Notes under the pieces: generated by a model
What the model saw: only the letters and a program-made list of their open reading frames with translations
What the model was told of the DNA's origin: nothing
Databases searched by the model: none
DNA from: Pseudonocardiales bacterium
Lineage (GTDB): Bacteria; Actinomycetota; Actinomycetes; Mycobacteriales; Pseudonocardiaceae
Reading direction: 5' to 3'
Assembly (NCBI GenBank): GCA_019244165.1
Contig: JAFATA010000056.1
Coordinates: forward strand, 1 to 58,309
Length of the DNA: 58,309 nt
In this document: positions 45,864 to 55,041 of the stretch, piece by piece
How positions within the stretch are numbered: position 1 is the first letter of the stretch
Layout: every line of letters starts with the position of its first letter
Position numbers and translations under genes: made by a program

Positions 45864-47141
45864 GTGCTCGATACCCGGCTGGACCCCAGGCAGACGATGG
45901 TCGCCTGCCTGGATCAGTGGCGCGCGGGGATCGTCGAGTGTGATGACACGGGGTTGCCCGATCAGATCCGGGATATCGAATCCGTCTCACGGCTGCTGCA
46001 TGCGGTGATGCTGGATGCCGTCGCCGAGCTGGACTCCCGCAACCTCGCGGCAATCACCGGGTTCTGCAGCACCAAGCGCCTGCTCGCGGGAATGCTGCAC
46101 CTCTCGGCCACCGAGGCCGGCACCCGAGTCACCCACGCCGCCCAGCTCGCGACCCGGCGCATCCTCAGCGGTGAGGTGCTCCCCCCGGTGCTGCCGCATA
46201 CTGCGGCGGCGCTGGCGGCCGGAGAGATCGGGCTGGGGCAAGTCCGGGTGATCACCGAAACGATGGGCGCGATCCCCGCCTCGGTGAGTGGCGAGCAGCA
46301 CGAGGCCGCGGAGGCTGAGCTGGCCCGGTATGCCCGCTCGTTCGCTCCGGCGTCGCTGTCCAAGATTGGGCAGCACATCCTGGCTCATCTGGACCAGGAC
46401 GGTCCGCAGCCCCGAGAGGAGCCCGAACCCGCCGCTGCGGCGGGAGAACTCCGGCTCCGGGAGCGCCGCGACGGGCGACTGGGGCTGGAAGGCTTCCTGG
46501 AGGCTGAGCACGGTGCCGCGTTCCGGTCCCTGATCGAGCAGTTCGCCGCGCCCCGCCCGGCCAGCGAGGGCATTCCCGATCCGCGCACCGCCCCGCAGCG
46601 CAACGCCGATGCGCTGATGGAGGTTTGCGGACTGGCCCGCGCCGCGCAGGGCTGCCCCACCACAGGTGGGGAACCCCCGCACGTGAGCGTCACTATCGGC
46701 TGGGAGTCTCTGCGCACCGGCCTCGGGGCCGCGACCTTGGACTATGGGACGCATCTGAGCGCCGCTGAGGCCCGGCGCTGGGCCTGCGACGCGAAAGTCA
46801 TCCCTGTCGTCTTGGGTGGGGCGTCGGAACCGCTGGACGTTGGACGGGCGATGCGGACCGTCCCGCTGTCCCTGCGCCGGGCATTGGTCGCCCGGGACCG
46901 GGGGTGCGCCTTCCCTGGCTGTGACCGGCCACCGGGACTCTGCCAGGCCCACCACGCGCAGCACTGGGCTGACGGTGGGGACACCAGCGTGGAAAATTGT
47001 GTCCTGTTGTGCGAGACCCATCATCGCCACGTGCATCAGACCGGCTGGGAGATCCTCATTCACCCCCACCGCGTCGAGTTCATTCCTCCGGCAATTATCG
47101 ACCCCGACCGTAGGCCATTGCACAACCCACTCCGCTGCTAA
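45864..47141 (+). CDS. 13E12-type DUF222-HNH endonuclease protein
   Basis: 425 residues, GTG start. The helical DUF222 domain covers residues about 25-300 and ends in an HNH core: VARDRGCAFPGCDRPPGLC, then QAHHAQHWADGGDTSVENC and LLCETHHRHVHQTGWEI. All metal and catalytic His/Asn are present. These genes form dispersed repeat families (13E12 repeats) in actinobacteria. The 70 bases upstream, from GACCGCTAAAAATCTTG at 45791, are also conserved in the second copy at the right edge of the window. Whether the module moves by itself is not known. Confidence 0.9.
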   Translation: MLDTRLDPRQTMVACLDQWRAGIVECDDTGLPDQIRDIESVSRLLHAVMLDAVAELDSRNLAAITGFCSTKRLLAGMLHLSATEAGTRVTHAAQLATRRILSGEVLPPVLPHTAAALAAGEIGLGQVRVITETMGAIPASVSGEQHEAAEAELARYARSFAPASLSKIGQHILAHLDQDGPQPREEPEPAAAAGELRLRERRDGRLGLEGFLEAEHGAAFRSLIEQFAAPRPASEGIPDPRTAPQRNADALMEVCGLARAAQGCPTTGGEPPHVSVTIGWESLRTGLGAATLDYGTHLSAAEARRWACDAKVIPVVLGGASEPLDVGRAMRTVPLSLRRALVARDRGCAFPGCDRPPGLCQAHHAQHWADGGDTSVENCVLLCETHHRHVHQTGWEILIHPHRVEFIPPAIIDPDRRPLHNPLRC

Positions 47142-47242
47142 GCGGCCGTCCCCGTCAGTGACCTCGGGGCGGCTCGTGCCTTCCCGCTCAACCGGGTACC
47201 CGGCAATTCCGGCAGAGACCCCCGACGGACTTGCAGCGCTAG

Positions 47243-47311
47243 CTACTTAACCTCACCAGCGAGCGCCCTTTGCGCAACGTGGAGTAGCTCGGGCAAGGTC
47301 AGGTAGATCAC
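47243..47311 (-). pseudogene. doc: Doc (death-on-curing) toxin, only the first 22 codons left
   Basis: It starts with GTG overlapping the antitoxin stop (GTGA) and reads VIYLTLPELLHVAQRALAGE, the conserved N-terminus of Doc/Fic toxins, then V K and a TAG. The Fic motif HPFxxGN and about 100 residues are missing. The break lies about 100 bases from the end of the 13E12 gene. Confidence 0.6.
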
Positions 47312-47424
47312 CGGCCGAGCCGCTCCAGTGCCTCAGCGTAGCGCGGCAACTCCTCGTCGAGCACCTGGTCAAGCAACTCGGCGCGCCGCTGCAGGGCCTC
47401 GGCGTCCGTCAAACGTAACGTCAT
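47308..47424 (-). CDS. Antitoxin-like small protein (38 aa) of the broken Doc pair
   Basis: ATG 47424. It reads MTLRLTDAEALQRRAELLD and ends EELPRYAEALERLGR: a short helical protein with a ribbon-type LRLTD start, typical of antitoxins coupled to Doc. It overlaps the toxin start by 4 bases. Because the toxin is truncated, the antitoxin is probably a leftover, though it may still be made. Confidence 0.55.
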   Translation of the reverse strand: MTLRLTDAEALQRRAELLDQVLDEELPRYAEALERLGR

Positions 47425-47450
47425 CGCCACCCGACGGTGCTGCGACGCGC

Positions 47451-47654
47451 TCAGCGCGGTAGCTCGCCGGCGGCCACGCCGCGCAGGAACGCCGACCAGC
47501 GGCGGGCGGGAATGGTGAGCACCGGGCCGTGCGGGTCCTTGGAGTCGCGGACCCCGATCACGGGCCCGCCCAGCGTGGCGACCTCCACGCAGTTGGCCTG
47601 GCTCGTGCTGTAGCTGCTAGTGCGCCACGCCGGGTGGCGCAGCTGTCCGGTCAT
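47451..47654 (-). CDS. DUF397 protein
   Basis: 67 residues with the standard form: WRTSSYSTSQANCVEVA, VIGVRDSKDPHGPVLTI and WSAFLRGVAAGEL. DUF397 genes are found directly beside XRE/DUF5753 regulators in most actinomycetes and are thought to be their small partners, possibly antitoxin-like. It begins 20 bases after the regulator gene and is read with it. Confidence 0.92.
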   Translation of the reverse strand: MTGQLRHPAWRTSSYSTSQANCVEVATLGGPVIGVRDSKDPHGPVLTIPARRWSAFLRGVAAGELPR

Positions 47655-47674
47655 GGTGGGTGTCCTCGCTGCCC

Positions 47675-48523
47675 TCAGGCCAGCTCCCGGGCGACCTCGG
47701 CCAACAGGCTAAGCGTGTCCTCGGGGCTGAGCGCGATTCGTTGCAGGTGCTGCAACGCGATCGTAGTCTCGGCGATGTCCGCGTCCTCCTCCAGGATGGC
47801 GCTGCCCCGGCGGTTCTCCAGGTAGACCAGGGTCGGGTCGCCGGCGAACTCCATGATCACGAACGGCCCCTCCAGCCCGGGATGTGCGCCAGCTGCGGTG
47901 GGCACCACCTGGAGGGTGACGTGGGGCCGGGTGGCGGCGTCCTCCAGGTGCCGGAGCTGGCGGTGCATCAGCCCGGTGTCGCCGATCACCCGGTGCAGTA
48001 CGCCCTCCTCGATCAGTGCGTGCAGCCGGGGCGGGCGCGGTCGGCCGAGCAGCGCCTGACGGGTGAGGCGGGCAGCGACCCGCGTCTCCACCTCGTCCTC
48101 GCTCAACGCCGGGTTGGCCGCCGCGATCAGTGCGCTGGCGTAGTCCGCGGTCTGCAGCAGCCCCGGGATCACCAGCGGCTCGTAGTTGATGATCGCCGTT
48201 GCGGAGCGCTCGAAGTCGATCAGCTCCTGCCACAGCTCGGGCAGCCGGGAGCCCTGTACCTGCCACCACCCCGGCTCGGCCGCCCGGCGGACCAGCTCCA
48301 GCAGCTCCTCCCGCTCGGGCTTGCCGACCTGGTAGAAGCCCAGCAGTGCGGCCACCTCCTCGATCTGCAGCCCGATCCGCCCGGTCTCAATCCGGCTGAT
48401 CTTGCTAGCCGAGATGCTCAGCGCCGCGCCCACTGTCTTGCAGCTCTGCCCGGACCGAGCCCGCAACCGGCGCAACTCCGCGGACACCCGGCGGGACCGC
48501 GCTGTACGCCGTCCTGGCGGCAT
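47675..48523 (-). CDS. XRE-family regulator with DUF5753 domain
   Basis: 282 residues. The HTH covers residues about 12-70 (VSAELRRLRARSGQSCKTVG, SISASKISRIETGRIGLQ), and DUF5753 about 95-275 (WQELIDFERSATAIINYEPL, VIPGLLQTADYASALI, HVTLQVVPTAAGAHPGLEG). This regulator type (as in WhiJ, AbaA-ORFA) pairs with DUF397 proteins in development and antibiotic control. A small divergent gene lies 158 bases away, the usual layout. Confidence 0.92.
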   Translation of the reverse strand: MPPGRRTARSRRVSAELRRLRARSGQSCKTVGAALSISASKISRIETGRIGLQIEEVAALLGFYQVGKPEREELLELVRRAAEPGWWQVQGSRLPELWQELIDFERSATAIINYEPLVIPGLLQTADYASALIAAANPALSEDEVETRVAARLTRQALLGRPRPPRLHALIEEGVLHRVIGDTGLMHRQLRHLEDAATRPHVTLQVVPTAAGAHPGLEGPFVIMEFAGDPTLVYLENRRGSAILEEDADIAETTIALQHLQRIALSPEDTLSLLAEVARELA

Positions 48524-48681
48524 GCACCCACCCCTTCCTGTGGCTACCGTGCCCGCACTTTAGACTCCCCACCATCTTGCGCGCATCAGGCGCCACACTA
48601 TCGATCTATTGCTGATAGTTCCGCAACGATGCGAGTAGCGTTGCGCCAATCGATCACATCGAACCGGGGAGGACACCCGCG

Positions 48682-48870
48682 ATGCAGACCCAGTGGACCA
48701 TCGAGGCAGAAGACGGCAACGCCGCGCCGCTCACCGTCACCATGCAGGTCGCCAGTGTCACCATCGCCGCCGAGAACGGCGATCAGATCGTGCTGGCACC
48801 TCAGCAGGTCGAGCCGCTTGCACACAGCCTGGACTGCATCAACGACTACCTGACCTACGGCGAGGAATAG
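48682..48870 (+). CDS. Small acidic protein (62 aa) divergent from the XRE gene
   Basis: ATG 48682 with GGGGAGG 8 bases upstream. Beta-strand-rich (WTIEAEDGNAAPLTVTMQVA, VTIAAENGDQIVLAPQQVE) with an acidic end YLTYGEE. No named family recognised, but such small proteins often sit divergent from XRE/DUF5753 genes and may be a target. Confidence 0.65.
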   Translation: MQTQWTIEAEDGNAAPLTVTMQVASVTIAAENGDQIVLAPQQVEPLAHSLDCINDYLTYGEE

Positions 48871-48892
48871 CCGCCCGATCCCTGGCGCGGGC

Positions 48893-49942
48893 TTACAGGC
48901 CAGCGCGCTCGACGCGCTGGCTTGAGGAGACCAGCGCGGCCAGGCGATCGCCGATGGCCTGGGTACCCCCGGGGTGGGTGTGGTCCCGGGTGGCGAGGTC
49001 GAAGGCCACCGCAGCCTCCACCCGGCGGGCCGGCTCGTCCATCCCCAGATGGGCGAGCATCAGCCCGACCGACAGCACCGCCGCAGTCGGATCGGCGATG
49101 CCCTGGCCAGCGATGTCCGGGGCAGAGCCGTGCACCGGCTCGAACATGCTGGGATTGCGGCGGGTGACGTCGAGGTTACCGCTGGCGGCGAGGCCGATCC
49201 CGCCGGTGATCGCGGCCGCGAGGTCGGTGAGGATGTCGCCGAACAGGTTGTCGGTGACGATCACGTCGAACCGGCCGGGGTCGGTGACCAAGTGGATGGT
49301 GGCCGCGTCGACGTGCTGGTAGGCCACTGTCACGTCAGGATGCTGCAGCGACACCTCTTCCACCACGCGCGACCACAGCGATCCGGCGTGCGAGAGCACG
49401 TTCGTCTTGTGCACCAGGGTCAGGTGTTTGCGCGGACGCGCCGAGGCCCGGGCGAACGCGTCGCGGACGACACGCTCCACCCCGAAGGCGGTGTTGATGC
49501 TGACCTCAGTGGCGATCTCATGCGGGGTGTCCTTGCGCAGCAACCCGCCGTTGCCCGCATAAAGGCCTTCGGTGCCCTCCCGGACCACGACCATGTCGAT
49601 GTTCCCCGGCTCCGCGATGGGACTGCGCACGCCAGGGTAGAGCCGGGCCGGCCGCAGGTTCACGTGGTGATCCATCTCGAAACGCAGCCGCAGCAGCAGC
49701 CCACGCTCCAGGATCCCGCTAGGCACCGAGGGATCCCCCACCGCGCCGAGCAGGATGGCATCGTGCTGCCGCAGCTCGCCCAGCACTGACTCCGGAAGCA
49801 GTTCCCCGGTGGCGTGCCAGCGTGCGGCACCGAGGTCATACGGCGTGGTCTCGGCCTCCGGGACGACCTCGTCTAAGACCTTGAGCGCCTCGCTGATCAC
49901 TTCCGGGCCGATCCCATCGCCGGGGATCACCGCGAGCCGCAT
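48893..49942 (-). CDS. leuB: 3-isopropylmalate dehydrogenase
   Basis: 349 residues, GGAGG before the ATG. The N-terminus [18 protein letters not shown], substrate Arg region, [16 protein letters not shown] and the signature [20 protein letters not shown] are intact. It oxidises and decarboxylates 3-isopropylmalate in leucine synthesis, and methylmalate in the CimA route to isoleucine. Downstream of serA on the same strand with a 159-base gap that holds a hairpin. Confidence 0.97.
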   Translation of the reverse strand: MRLAVIPGDGIGPEVISEALKVLDEVVPEAETTPYDLGAARWHATGELLPESVLGELRQHDAILLGAVGDPSVPSGILERGLLLRLRFEMDHHVNLRPARLYPGVRSPIAEPGNIDMVVVREGTEGLYAGNGGLLRKDTPHEIATEVSINTAFGVERVVRDAFARASARPRKHLTLVHKTNVLSHAGSLWSRVVEEVSLQHPDVTVAYQHVDAATIHLVTDPGRFDVIVTDNLFGDILTDLAAAITGGIGLAASGNLDVTRRNPSMFEPVHGSAPDIAGQGIADPTAAVLSVGLMLAHLGMDEPARRVEAAVAFDLATRDHTHPGGTQAIGDRLAALVSSSQRVERAGL

Positions 49943-50024
49943 GCGCCACCTCCAGTGCCCGGGTCCCCCATGGGACCCTCTGCAGCGGGCAGGTTACTCG
50001 CAGCTACAGAGAGCAGCGCACGGT

Positions 50025-50045
50025 GGGTACCCGAAAGAGGTACCC
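50025..50045. terminator. GGTACC hairpin between serA and leuB
   Basis: GGGTACC (50025-50031) pairs with GGTACCC (50039-50045) around CGAAAGA. It lies 57 bases after serA and 80 before leuB. It may end the serA transcript or regulate leuB; no T-tract is seen. Confidence 0.35.
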
Positions 50046-50101
50046 TGAACGGGCATTCCTGCTCCGCCCCCCGGTCCTCTCTCCCGTCTTCCCCCCGATC
50101 C

Positions 50102-51694
50102 TCACAGTGTGACAGAGCGGGCGGCACGGGCGCCGACCGAGGGCCCGAGCGCCGCCAGTACCGGGCCGGGAACGGGCCGGTCCACCCGCAACATCATGAT
50201 CGCATCAGTGCGCGCGGTGGTCTGGCTGATCTGGGCCGCCTCGATATTGACACCCGCCTCGCCCAGCAGGGTGCCGATGATGCCCATCACGCCTGGGCGG
50301 TCCGGGTACTCCAGGAGAATTGCCTCCCCCTGAGCCCGCAAGTCGAAGTGCCGGCCATCGATCTCGATCAGCTTCTGCACCTGGGTGGGGCCGGACAGCG
50401 TTCCCGAGACCGAGTGCGCCGTGCCATCAGCGCAGACTCCCCGCACGCTCACCACACTGCGGTGGCTGGGGCTCTCCGGGGCGTTGACCACGGCGATGGC
50501 CACCCCACGCTCCTGCGCCAGCCGCAGCGCGTTGACAAAGGTGACCTGCTCGTCCACGACACAGGTGAACACGCCGCGCAAGGCCGCGAGCCGCAGGACG
50601 GAGACGTCCTCGGCGGCCAGCTCGCCGCGTACCTCGACGGTCACCGACGCGAGCGAGCGTCCGGTCCGGGCGGCCAGCACGATGCCCAGTTTCTGGGTCA
50701 GCGGCAGCCACGGCCGCACCTCCTCGCCCACCACCCCGCCACTGATCACGTTCACCGCATCCGGAACGAACTCGCCGCGCAGCGCGAGCAGCACGCTGTT
50801 CGCGACATCGGTACCCGCCCGGTCCTGCGCTTCGGCGGTGGAGGCACCCAGGTGTGGGGTGACGACCACCTGCGGGAACTCGAACAACGGGCTGGCCGTG
50901 CACGGCTCGGTGGTGAAGACGTCAATGCCCGCACCGCCGACCTGCCCGGTGCGTACCGCCTCAGCCAGCGCCTGCTCATCCACCAGACCCCCGCGAGCGG
51001 CGTTGACGATCAGTACGCCCGGTTTGGTCTTGGCGAGCTGGTCGGCGCCGATCATCCCGAGCGTCTCGGGGGTCTTGGGCAGGTGGAGTGAGATGACATC
51101 GGCGCGGGAGAGCAACTCGTCCAGGTCGGTCAACGTGATGCCCAACTGCGCGGCCCGCGCTGGCGACACGTAGGGGTCGTAGGCGATCAGTGTGGTGCCG
51201 AAGGCCGCCAACCGCTGGGCGACCAGTTGGCCGATCTTGCCCAGGCCCACCACCCCCACGGTCTTGCCAGCCAGCTCAAGGCCGCCGAACGAACTGCGCT
51301 TCCATTGCCCACTGCGCAGGCTGGCATCGGCCGCCGGGACGTGTCGAGCCACCGCCAGCAGCAGGGCGATGGCGTGCTCCGCAGCCGAGACGATGTTGGA
51401 GATGGGCGCGTTGACCACCATCACCCCGCGCTGCGTGGCCGCCGGCACGTCGATGTTGTCCAGCCCGACCCCGGCCCTGGCGACAACCTTGAGCCGGGGT
51501 GCGTGGCCGAGCGCCTCAGCATCCACCCGGGTAGCCGAGCGCACCAGCAGCGCCTCGGCGCCCACCAGCGCTGCGAACAGCGCCGGCCGATCGGTGCCAT
51601 CAACGTGGCGGACATCGAACTCGTCACCGAAGACATCCAGGACCGACGGCGCGAGCTTCTCGGCGATCAAGACGATGGGTCGGGTCACAAGCAC
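50102..51694 (-). CDS. serA: D-3-phosphoglycerate dehydrogenase
   Basis: 530 residues, the long actinobacterial form. A substrate domain encloses the Rossmann core GVVGLGKIGQLVAQRLAAFG; active-site motifs VNAARGGLVDEQAL (Arg), then Glu, and TPHLGASTAEAQ (His) follow. Next come an intervening ASB domain (about 315-455) and a C-terminal ACT domain (YPDRPGVMGIIGTLLGEAGV) that mediates serine feedback inhibition. First step of serine synthesis. Located beside leuB as in mycobacteria. Confidence 0.97.
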   Translation of the reverse strand: MLVTRPIVLIAEKLAPSVLDVFGDEFDVRHVDGTDRPALFAALVGAEALLVRSATRVDAEALGHAPRLKVVARAGVGLDNIDVPAATQRGVMVVNAPISNIVSAAEHAIALLLAVARHVPAADASLRSGQWKRSSFGGLELAGKTVGVVGLGKIGQLVAQRLAAFGTTLIAYDPYVSPARAAQLGITLTDLDELLSRADVISLHLPKTPETLGMIGADQLAKTKPGVLIVNAARGGLVDEQALAEAVRTGQVGGAGIDVFTTEPCTASPLFEFPQVVVTPHLGASTAEAQDRAGTDVANSVLLALRGEFVPDAVNVISGGVVGEEVRPWLPLTQKLGIVLAARTGRSLASVTVEVRGELAAEDVSVLRLAALRGVFTCVVDEQVTFVNALRLAQERGVAIAVVNAPESPSHRSVVSVRGVCADGTAHSVSGTLSGPTQVQKLIEIDGRHFDLRAQGEAILLEYPDRPGVMGIIGTLLGEAGVNIEAAQISQTTARTDAIMMLRVDRPVPGPVLAALGPSVGARAARSVTL

Positions 51695-51728
51695 CGAGTC
51701 TAGATGAGGCGCGATGCGTCAAGGATGC

Positions 51729-53219
51729 TCAGCTCAGGTCGGTGATGACTGTCTTGGTCTCCAGGTAGTTGTCGAACACCGCATGGCCCTGCTCACGGCC
51801 CCAGCCGGATTCTTTGTAGCCGCCGAAGGGCAGCGCGGCATCACCCACGTTCCAGGTGTTAATCCACACCGTGCCGGCTCGCAGCCGCCGCGCGGTCCGG
51901 TAGGCCTTGGTGATGTCGCGGGTGAACACGCCGGCCCCGAGCCCGTAGTTGGTGTTGTTGGCCGTGGGCAGAATGTCGGTTTCGGCGCGGAACTGCGCGG
52001 CGGCGACGACCGGGCCGAAGATTTCCTCCCGAACCGCTTTCATGTCCTCGCGGGTACCGGTCAGCACGGTGGGGGCGACAAAATAGCCACGATCGCCCAC
52101 GCGGTCGCCGCCGATGACGGTCGCGCCCTCGGAGCGGCTGACGTCGAGGTAGCCGGTGACCCGGTCAAACTGCTCCTGGGACACCAGCGGGCCCATAGTG
52201 GTCTGCGGGTCGAGCCCGTTGCCGAGCCTGATCTGACGGCCCTGCTCGACGATACCCTCGACGACTTGGTCATACACCGGCTCTTCGACGTAGAGCCGGG
52301 AGCCGGCAATGCAGGACTCGCCCTGGTTGAAGAAGATCGCATCCGCGGAGCCGGCGATCGCCTTGTCGATGTCGGCGTCGGCGTAGACCACGTTCGGTGA
52401 CTTGCCACCCAACTCCAAGGTGACCTTCTTCAGGTTCCCGGCGGCCGCCCGCACAATCTCCCGACCGACCTCGGTGGACCCGGTGAACGCGACCTTGTCC
52501 ACATCCGGGTGCGCCGCCAGGGCGGCGCCCGCGTCCCCGAAACCGGTGACGATGTTCAGCACGCCCGCCGGCACCCCGGCCCGCATGACCAGCTCCCCGA
52601 GCAGCAGCGCCGACAGCGGCGTCTGCTCGGCCGGTTTCAGCACGACCGTACAGCCAGCGGCCAGCGCCGGGCCGACTTTCCACGCGGCCATCACCAGCGG
52701 GAAGTTCCACGGGATGATCTGGGCGCACACCCCGACCGGCTCGCGCAAGGTGAAGCTCAGATACGCCTGCGGGTCCAACGCCGAAGCCGGGATCGTGTTG
52801 CCTTCGATCTTGGTCGCCCACCCGGACATGTAGTGGAACACATCGGCGGCCATCGGCACGTCCATGGCCTTGGCCACCGCATAGGGCTTGCCATTGTCCA
52901 GCGACTCGAGGAGCGCGAACTCCTCGAGATGTTCCAGAATCAGGTCACCCACCTTGTGGACGATCCTGCCGCGCTGGCCATGCGACATCCTGCGCCAGGC
53001 CGAGTCCTCCGCAAAGGCCGCGCGGGCCGCGCGCACGGCGCGGTCGGCGTCCTCGGCCTGACCATACGGGACCGAGACCAGCACCTCCTCAGTAGCCGGG
53101 TTGAGACTGTCGAACGTCCTCCCCGACGCCGCGTCCACCCACTCACCATTGATCAACATCTTGTGGTTCAGCGAACCCACGACCTGCTGGATACGCGGTT
53201 CATCGACTGCCAGCGTCAT
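51729..53219 (-). CDS. NAD(P)-dependent aldehyde dehydrogenase
   Basis: 496 residues from ATG 53219; the frame is open to 53285 but that overlaps the next regulator. Class 1/2 ALDH fold: PWNFPLVMAAWKVGPALAAG, FTGSTEVGREI, catalytic Glu in TLELGGKSPNVVYADADI and nucleophilic Cys in NQGESCIAGSRLYVEE, and a C-terminal FGGYKESGWGREQG. It most resembles betaine-aldehyde/retinal-type enzymes; the natural aldehyde is not evident. It lies 17 bases downstream of an XRE-TPR regulator gene. Confidence 0.92.
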   Translation of the reverse strand: MTLAVDEPRIQQVVGSLNHKMLINGEWVDAASGRTFDSLNPATEEVLVSVPYGQAEDADRAVRAARAAFAEDSAWRRMSHGQRGRIVHKVGDLILEHLEEFALLESLDNGKPYAVAKAMDVPMAADVFHYMSGWATKIEGNTIPASALDPQAYLSFTLREPVGVCAQIIPWNFPLVMAAWKVGPALAAGCTVVLKPAEQTPLSALLLGELVMRAGVPAGVLNIVTGFGDAGAALAAHPDVDKVAFTGSTEVGREIVRAAAGNLKKVTLELGGKSPNVVYADADIDKAIAGSADAIFFNQGESCIAGSRLYVEEPVYDQVVEGIVEQGRQIRLGNGLDPQTTMGPLVSQEQFDRVTGYLDVSRSEGATVIGGDRVGDRGYFVAPTVLTGTREDMKAVREEIFGPVVAAAQFRAETDILPTANNTNYGLGAGVFTRDITKAYRTARRLRAGTVWINTWNVGDAALPFGGYKESGWGREQGHAVFDNYLETKTVITDLS

Positions 53220-53236
53220 CCCCGACCTCCTTCTGT

Positions 53237-54514
53237 CTAGCCCAACCGGCGCACGACCTCTTGGACGTCGCTGCGGCCATGCCACCGGCTCAGGACGGGC
53301 ACGGTACGGCGCAACTCACTGCAGGCGGATTGGGAGTCGATCCGCTCAATGGCATCGAGGGTTTCCCACGCCACCCGGCACGCGTCCTCCGGCTGACCGG
53401 CGTTGGCATAGGCCCGCGCCAGCTTGGCCCGGGTAATGGTGGCTCTGCGGAAAGACGACCCGGCCAGCGACTCCAGGCGGGGTTCCAGCATCGGAACAAC
53501 CCGAGCGCCGTAGCCGAGGTAGACATCGCACGTCGTCTGATAGACCGCAAGAAGATCGTCATTTACCACATGGAGCTGGCTCAGCACGGCGTCGTCCTCC
53601 CGAACTGGTTGGGCCAGCCAGTCCATCGCCGCATCGAGGGCACGGCGGCTTTCATCCCGGTTACTCGCTAGCGCGTATCCGGCAGCCACCTGCTTGGCCG
53701 CCATCCCCTTCATCCGCGGCGATGCCTGAGGCATCTCGAGCACCGGCCGTGCCTGATCGACTGCCTGAAGCCCGTCACCGGAGAAGCTCATCACTATCAT
53801 CGAACGCCGCATGAACGTGAACGCCGTCATGCTCGTCCAGCCAGCAGCTTGCGCCCAGTTCGACGCCCGGTCGAGCCACCACATTGCGCTCGGTAGATCT
53901 CCCGCCTCTTCGCTCAACCAGCTCAACGATTCGGCGTAGTGCGCCTGCAACCTGCCATAACGGTTTCGGTACCCGTCACTCGCCCGGCGGCGCAACCCAT
54001 CCAGAATAGCGACGTTACCCGTCATTCCGTCAATAAGCTGACATGGCGGCAGTACCCGCGCGGTCTCCTTGAAGCCATGAAACGCATCGTGGAGATATTG
54101 CAGGACATCACCAGTGGGCTGGATACCGTCCAGTGCTCGCTGGAACTCGCCGTGCAGCCCGCCGGCCACCATCCCGCAGCTGAGAGCCGTCAGCGTTTCC
54201 CGTCGGGAAAGGGGCATTGCGACACCTCCTTGCGGCAGCACCACCACAAACACGTCCCTGGCGGGCATCCCGGAGGCGGGGTTCTCCTCCGAGGTGCCGC
54301 CAGAGGCCCGCGCCAGGGATGCGACCACGCTACCCGTGGCATAGATCCGATCCAGCTCCTGCGCCAGCCACGGCTGCAGCGTACGTTTCCCCGACTCGAC
54401 ACACGAGAGGAGCGACAGCACACAGCGGGCCTGGCAGGCCACCGTGGTCATCGTCAGTCCGCGCGCCTCCCGCAACTCCCGCAGGACCGCTCCCAGCGTG
54501 GCATCGCCTGGCAC
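53237..54514 (-). CDS. XRE-type regulator with TPR-like sensor domain
   Basis: 425 residues. A short N-terminal HTH (LGAVLRELREARGLTMTTVA, LSLLSCVESGKRTL) is followed by a long helical C-terminal half with TPR-like units (AMWWLDRASNWAQAAGWTSM, RAKLARAYANAGQPEDACRV). Such proteins are common in Pseudonocardiaceae and often sit beside small Cys-rich proteins and metabolic genes. It is read toward the aldehyde dehydrogenase, which it may control. Confidence 0.85.
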   Translation of the reverse strand: MPGDATLGAVLRELREARGLTMTTVACQARCVLSLLSCVESGKRTLQPWLAQELDRIYATGSVVASLARASGGTSEENPASGMPARDVFVVVLPQGGVAMPLSRRETLTALSCGMVAGGLHGEFQRALDGIQPTGDVLQYLHDAFHGFKETARVLPPCQLIDGMTGNVAILDGLRRRASDGYRNRYGRLQAHYAESLSWLSEEAGDLPSAMWWLDRASNWAQAAGWTSMTAFTFMRRSMIVMSFSGDGLQAVDQARPVLEMPQASPRMKGMAAKQVAAGYALASNRDESRRALDAAMDWLAQPVREDDAVLSQLHVVNDDLLAVYQTTCDVYLGYGARVVPMLEPRLESLAGSSFRRATITRAKLARAYANAGQPEDACRVAWETLDAIERIDSQSACSELRRTVPVLSRWHGRSDVQEVVRRLG

Positions 54515-54776
54515 TCCGGCCGCCCCCTTGTTGACCGCGCTTCACGTCCATCCGCAGATGCTCGACTGCGACAAGTGAAGCACACCACGCTATCCAGCAC
54601 GGCCCCAGCGCCGGGCTGAGCGCAAGCCGATGCCCCCGAGGACGATCCGGACGTCCGGCCGGTCTTGTCGCCCCCGACGCTGGGTGCCCCCCAAGAAAAC
54701 AACGCAGTGCGCTACCCGCGGTGGTGAGCAGTGTGTGGCAGACGAGGCATCGGGTACTCTGCCAGCAGTTGGAGCA

Positions 54777-55013
54777 ATGGGCACATGCGATCCGCTGCTC
54801 ACCTTTGCTATCACCCTGCTGGAACAGCACCAAGTCAACAAGCGGGGCCAATGCCAGTTTTGCGGTTGGTCACGATGCACCGTGTGCCGCGCGCTGGCAT
54901 TTTCTCTGCACCAAGGCTTGGACGTGGTGTGGTGGCAATTGCTCGGCAGCACCGGCAAGCAGTGCGGCCTAGCGGACGTGCGGGAATGGCTGAGACAACG
55001 AGAGCAGAACTGA
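54777..55013 (+). CDS. Small Cys-rich protein (78 aa)
   Basis: ATG 54777 with GGAG just upstream; the frame is open further up but without conservation. It contains QCQFCGWSRCTVCRAL, two Cys pairs in close succession (possible zinc knuckle), then WWQLLGSTGK and VREWLRQREQN. Divergent from the XRE-TPR gene. No family recognised. Confidence 0.6.
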   Translation: MGTCDPLLTFAITLLEQHQVNKRGQCQFCGWSRCTVCRALAFSLHQGLDVVWWQLLGSTGKQCGLADVREWLRQREQN

Positions 55014-55041
55014 ACCATGAATCCGCATGCGCCCGCAAGGG

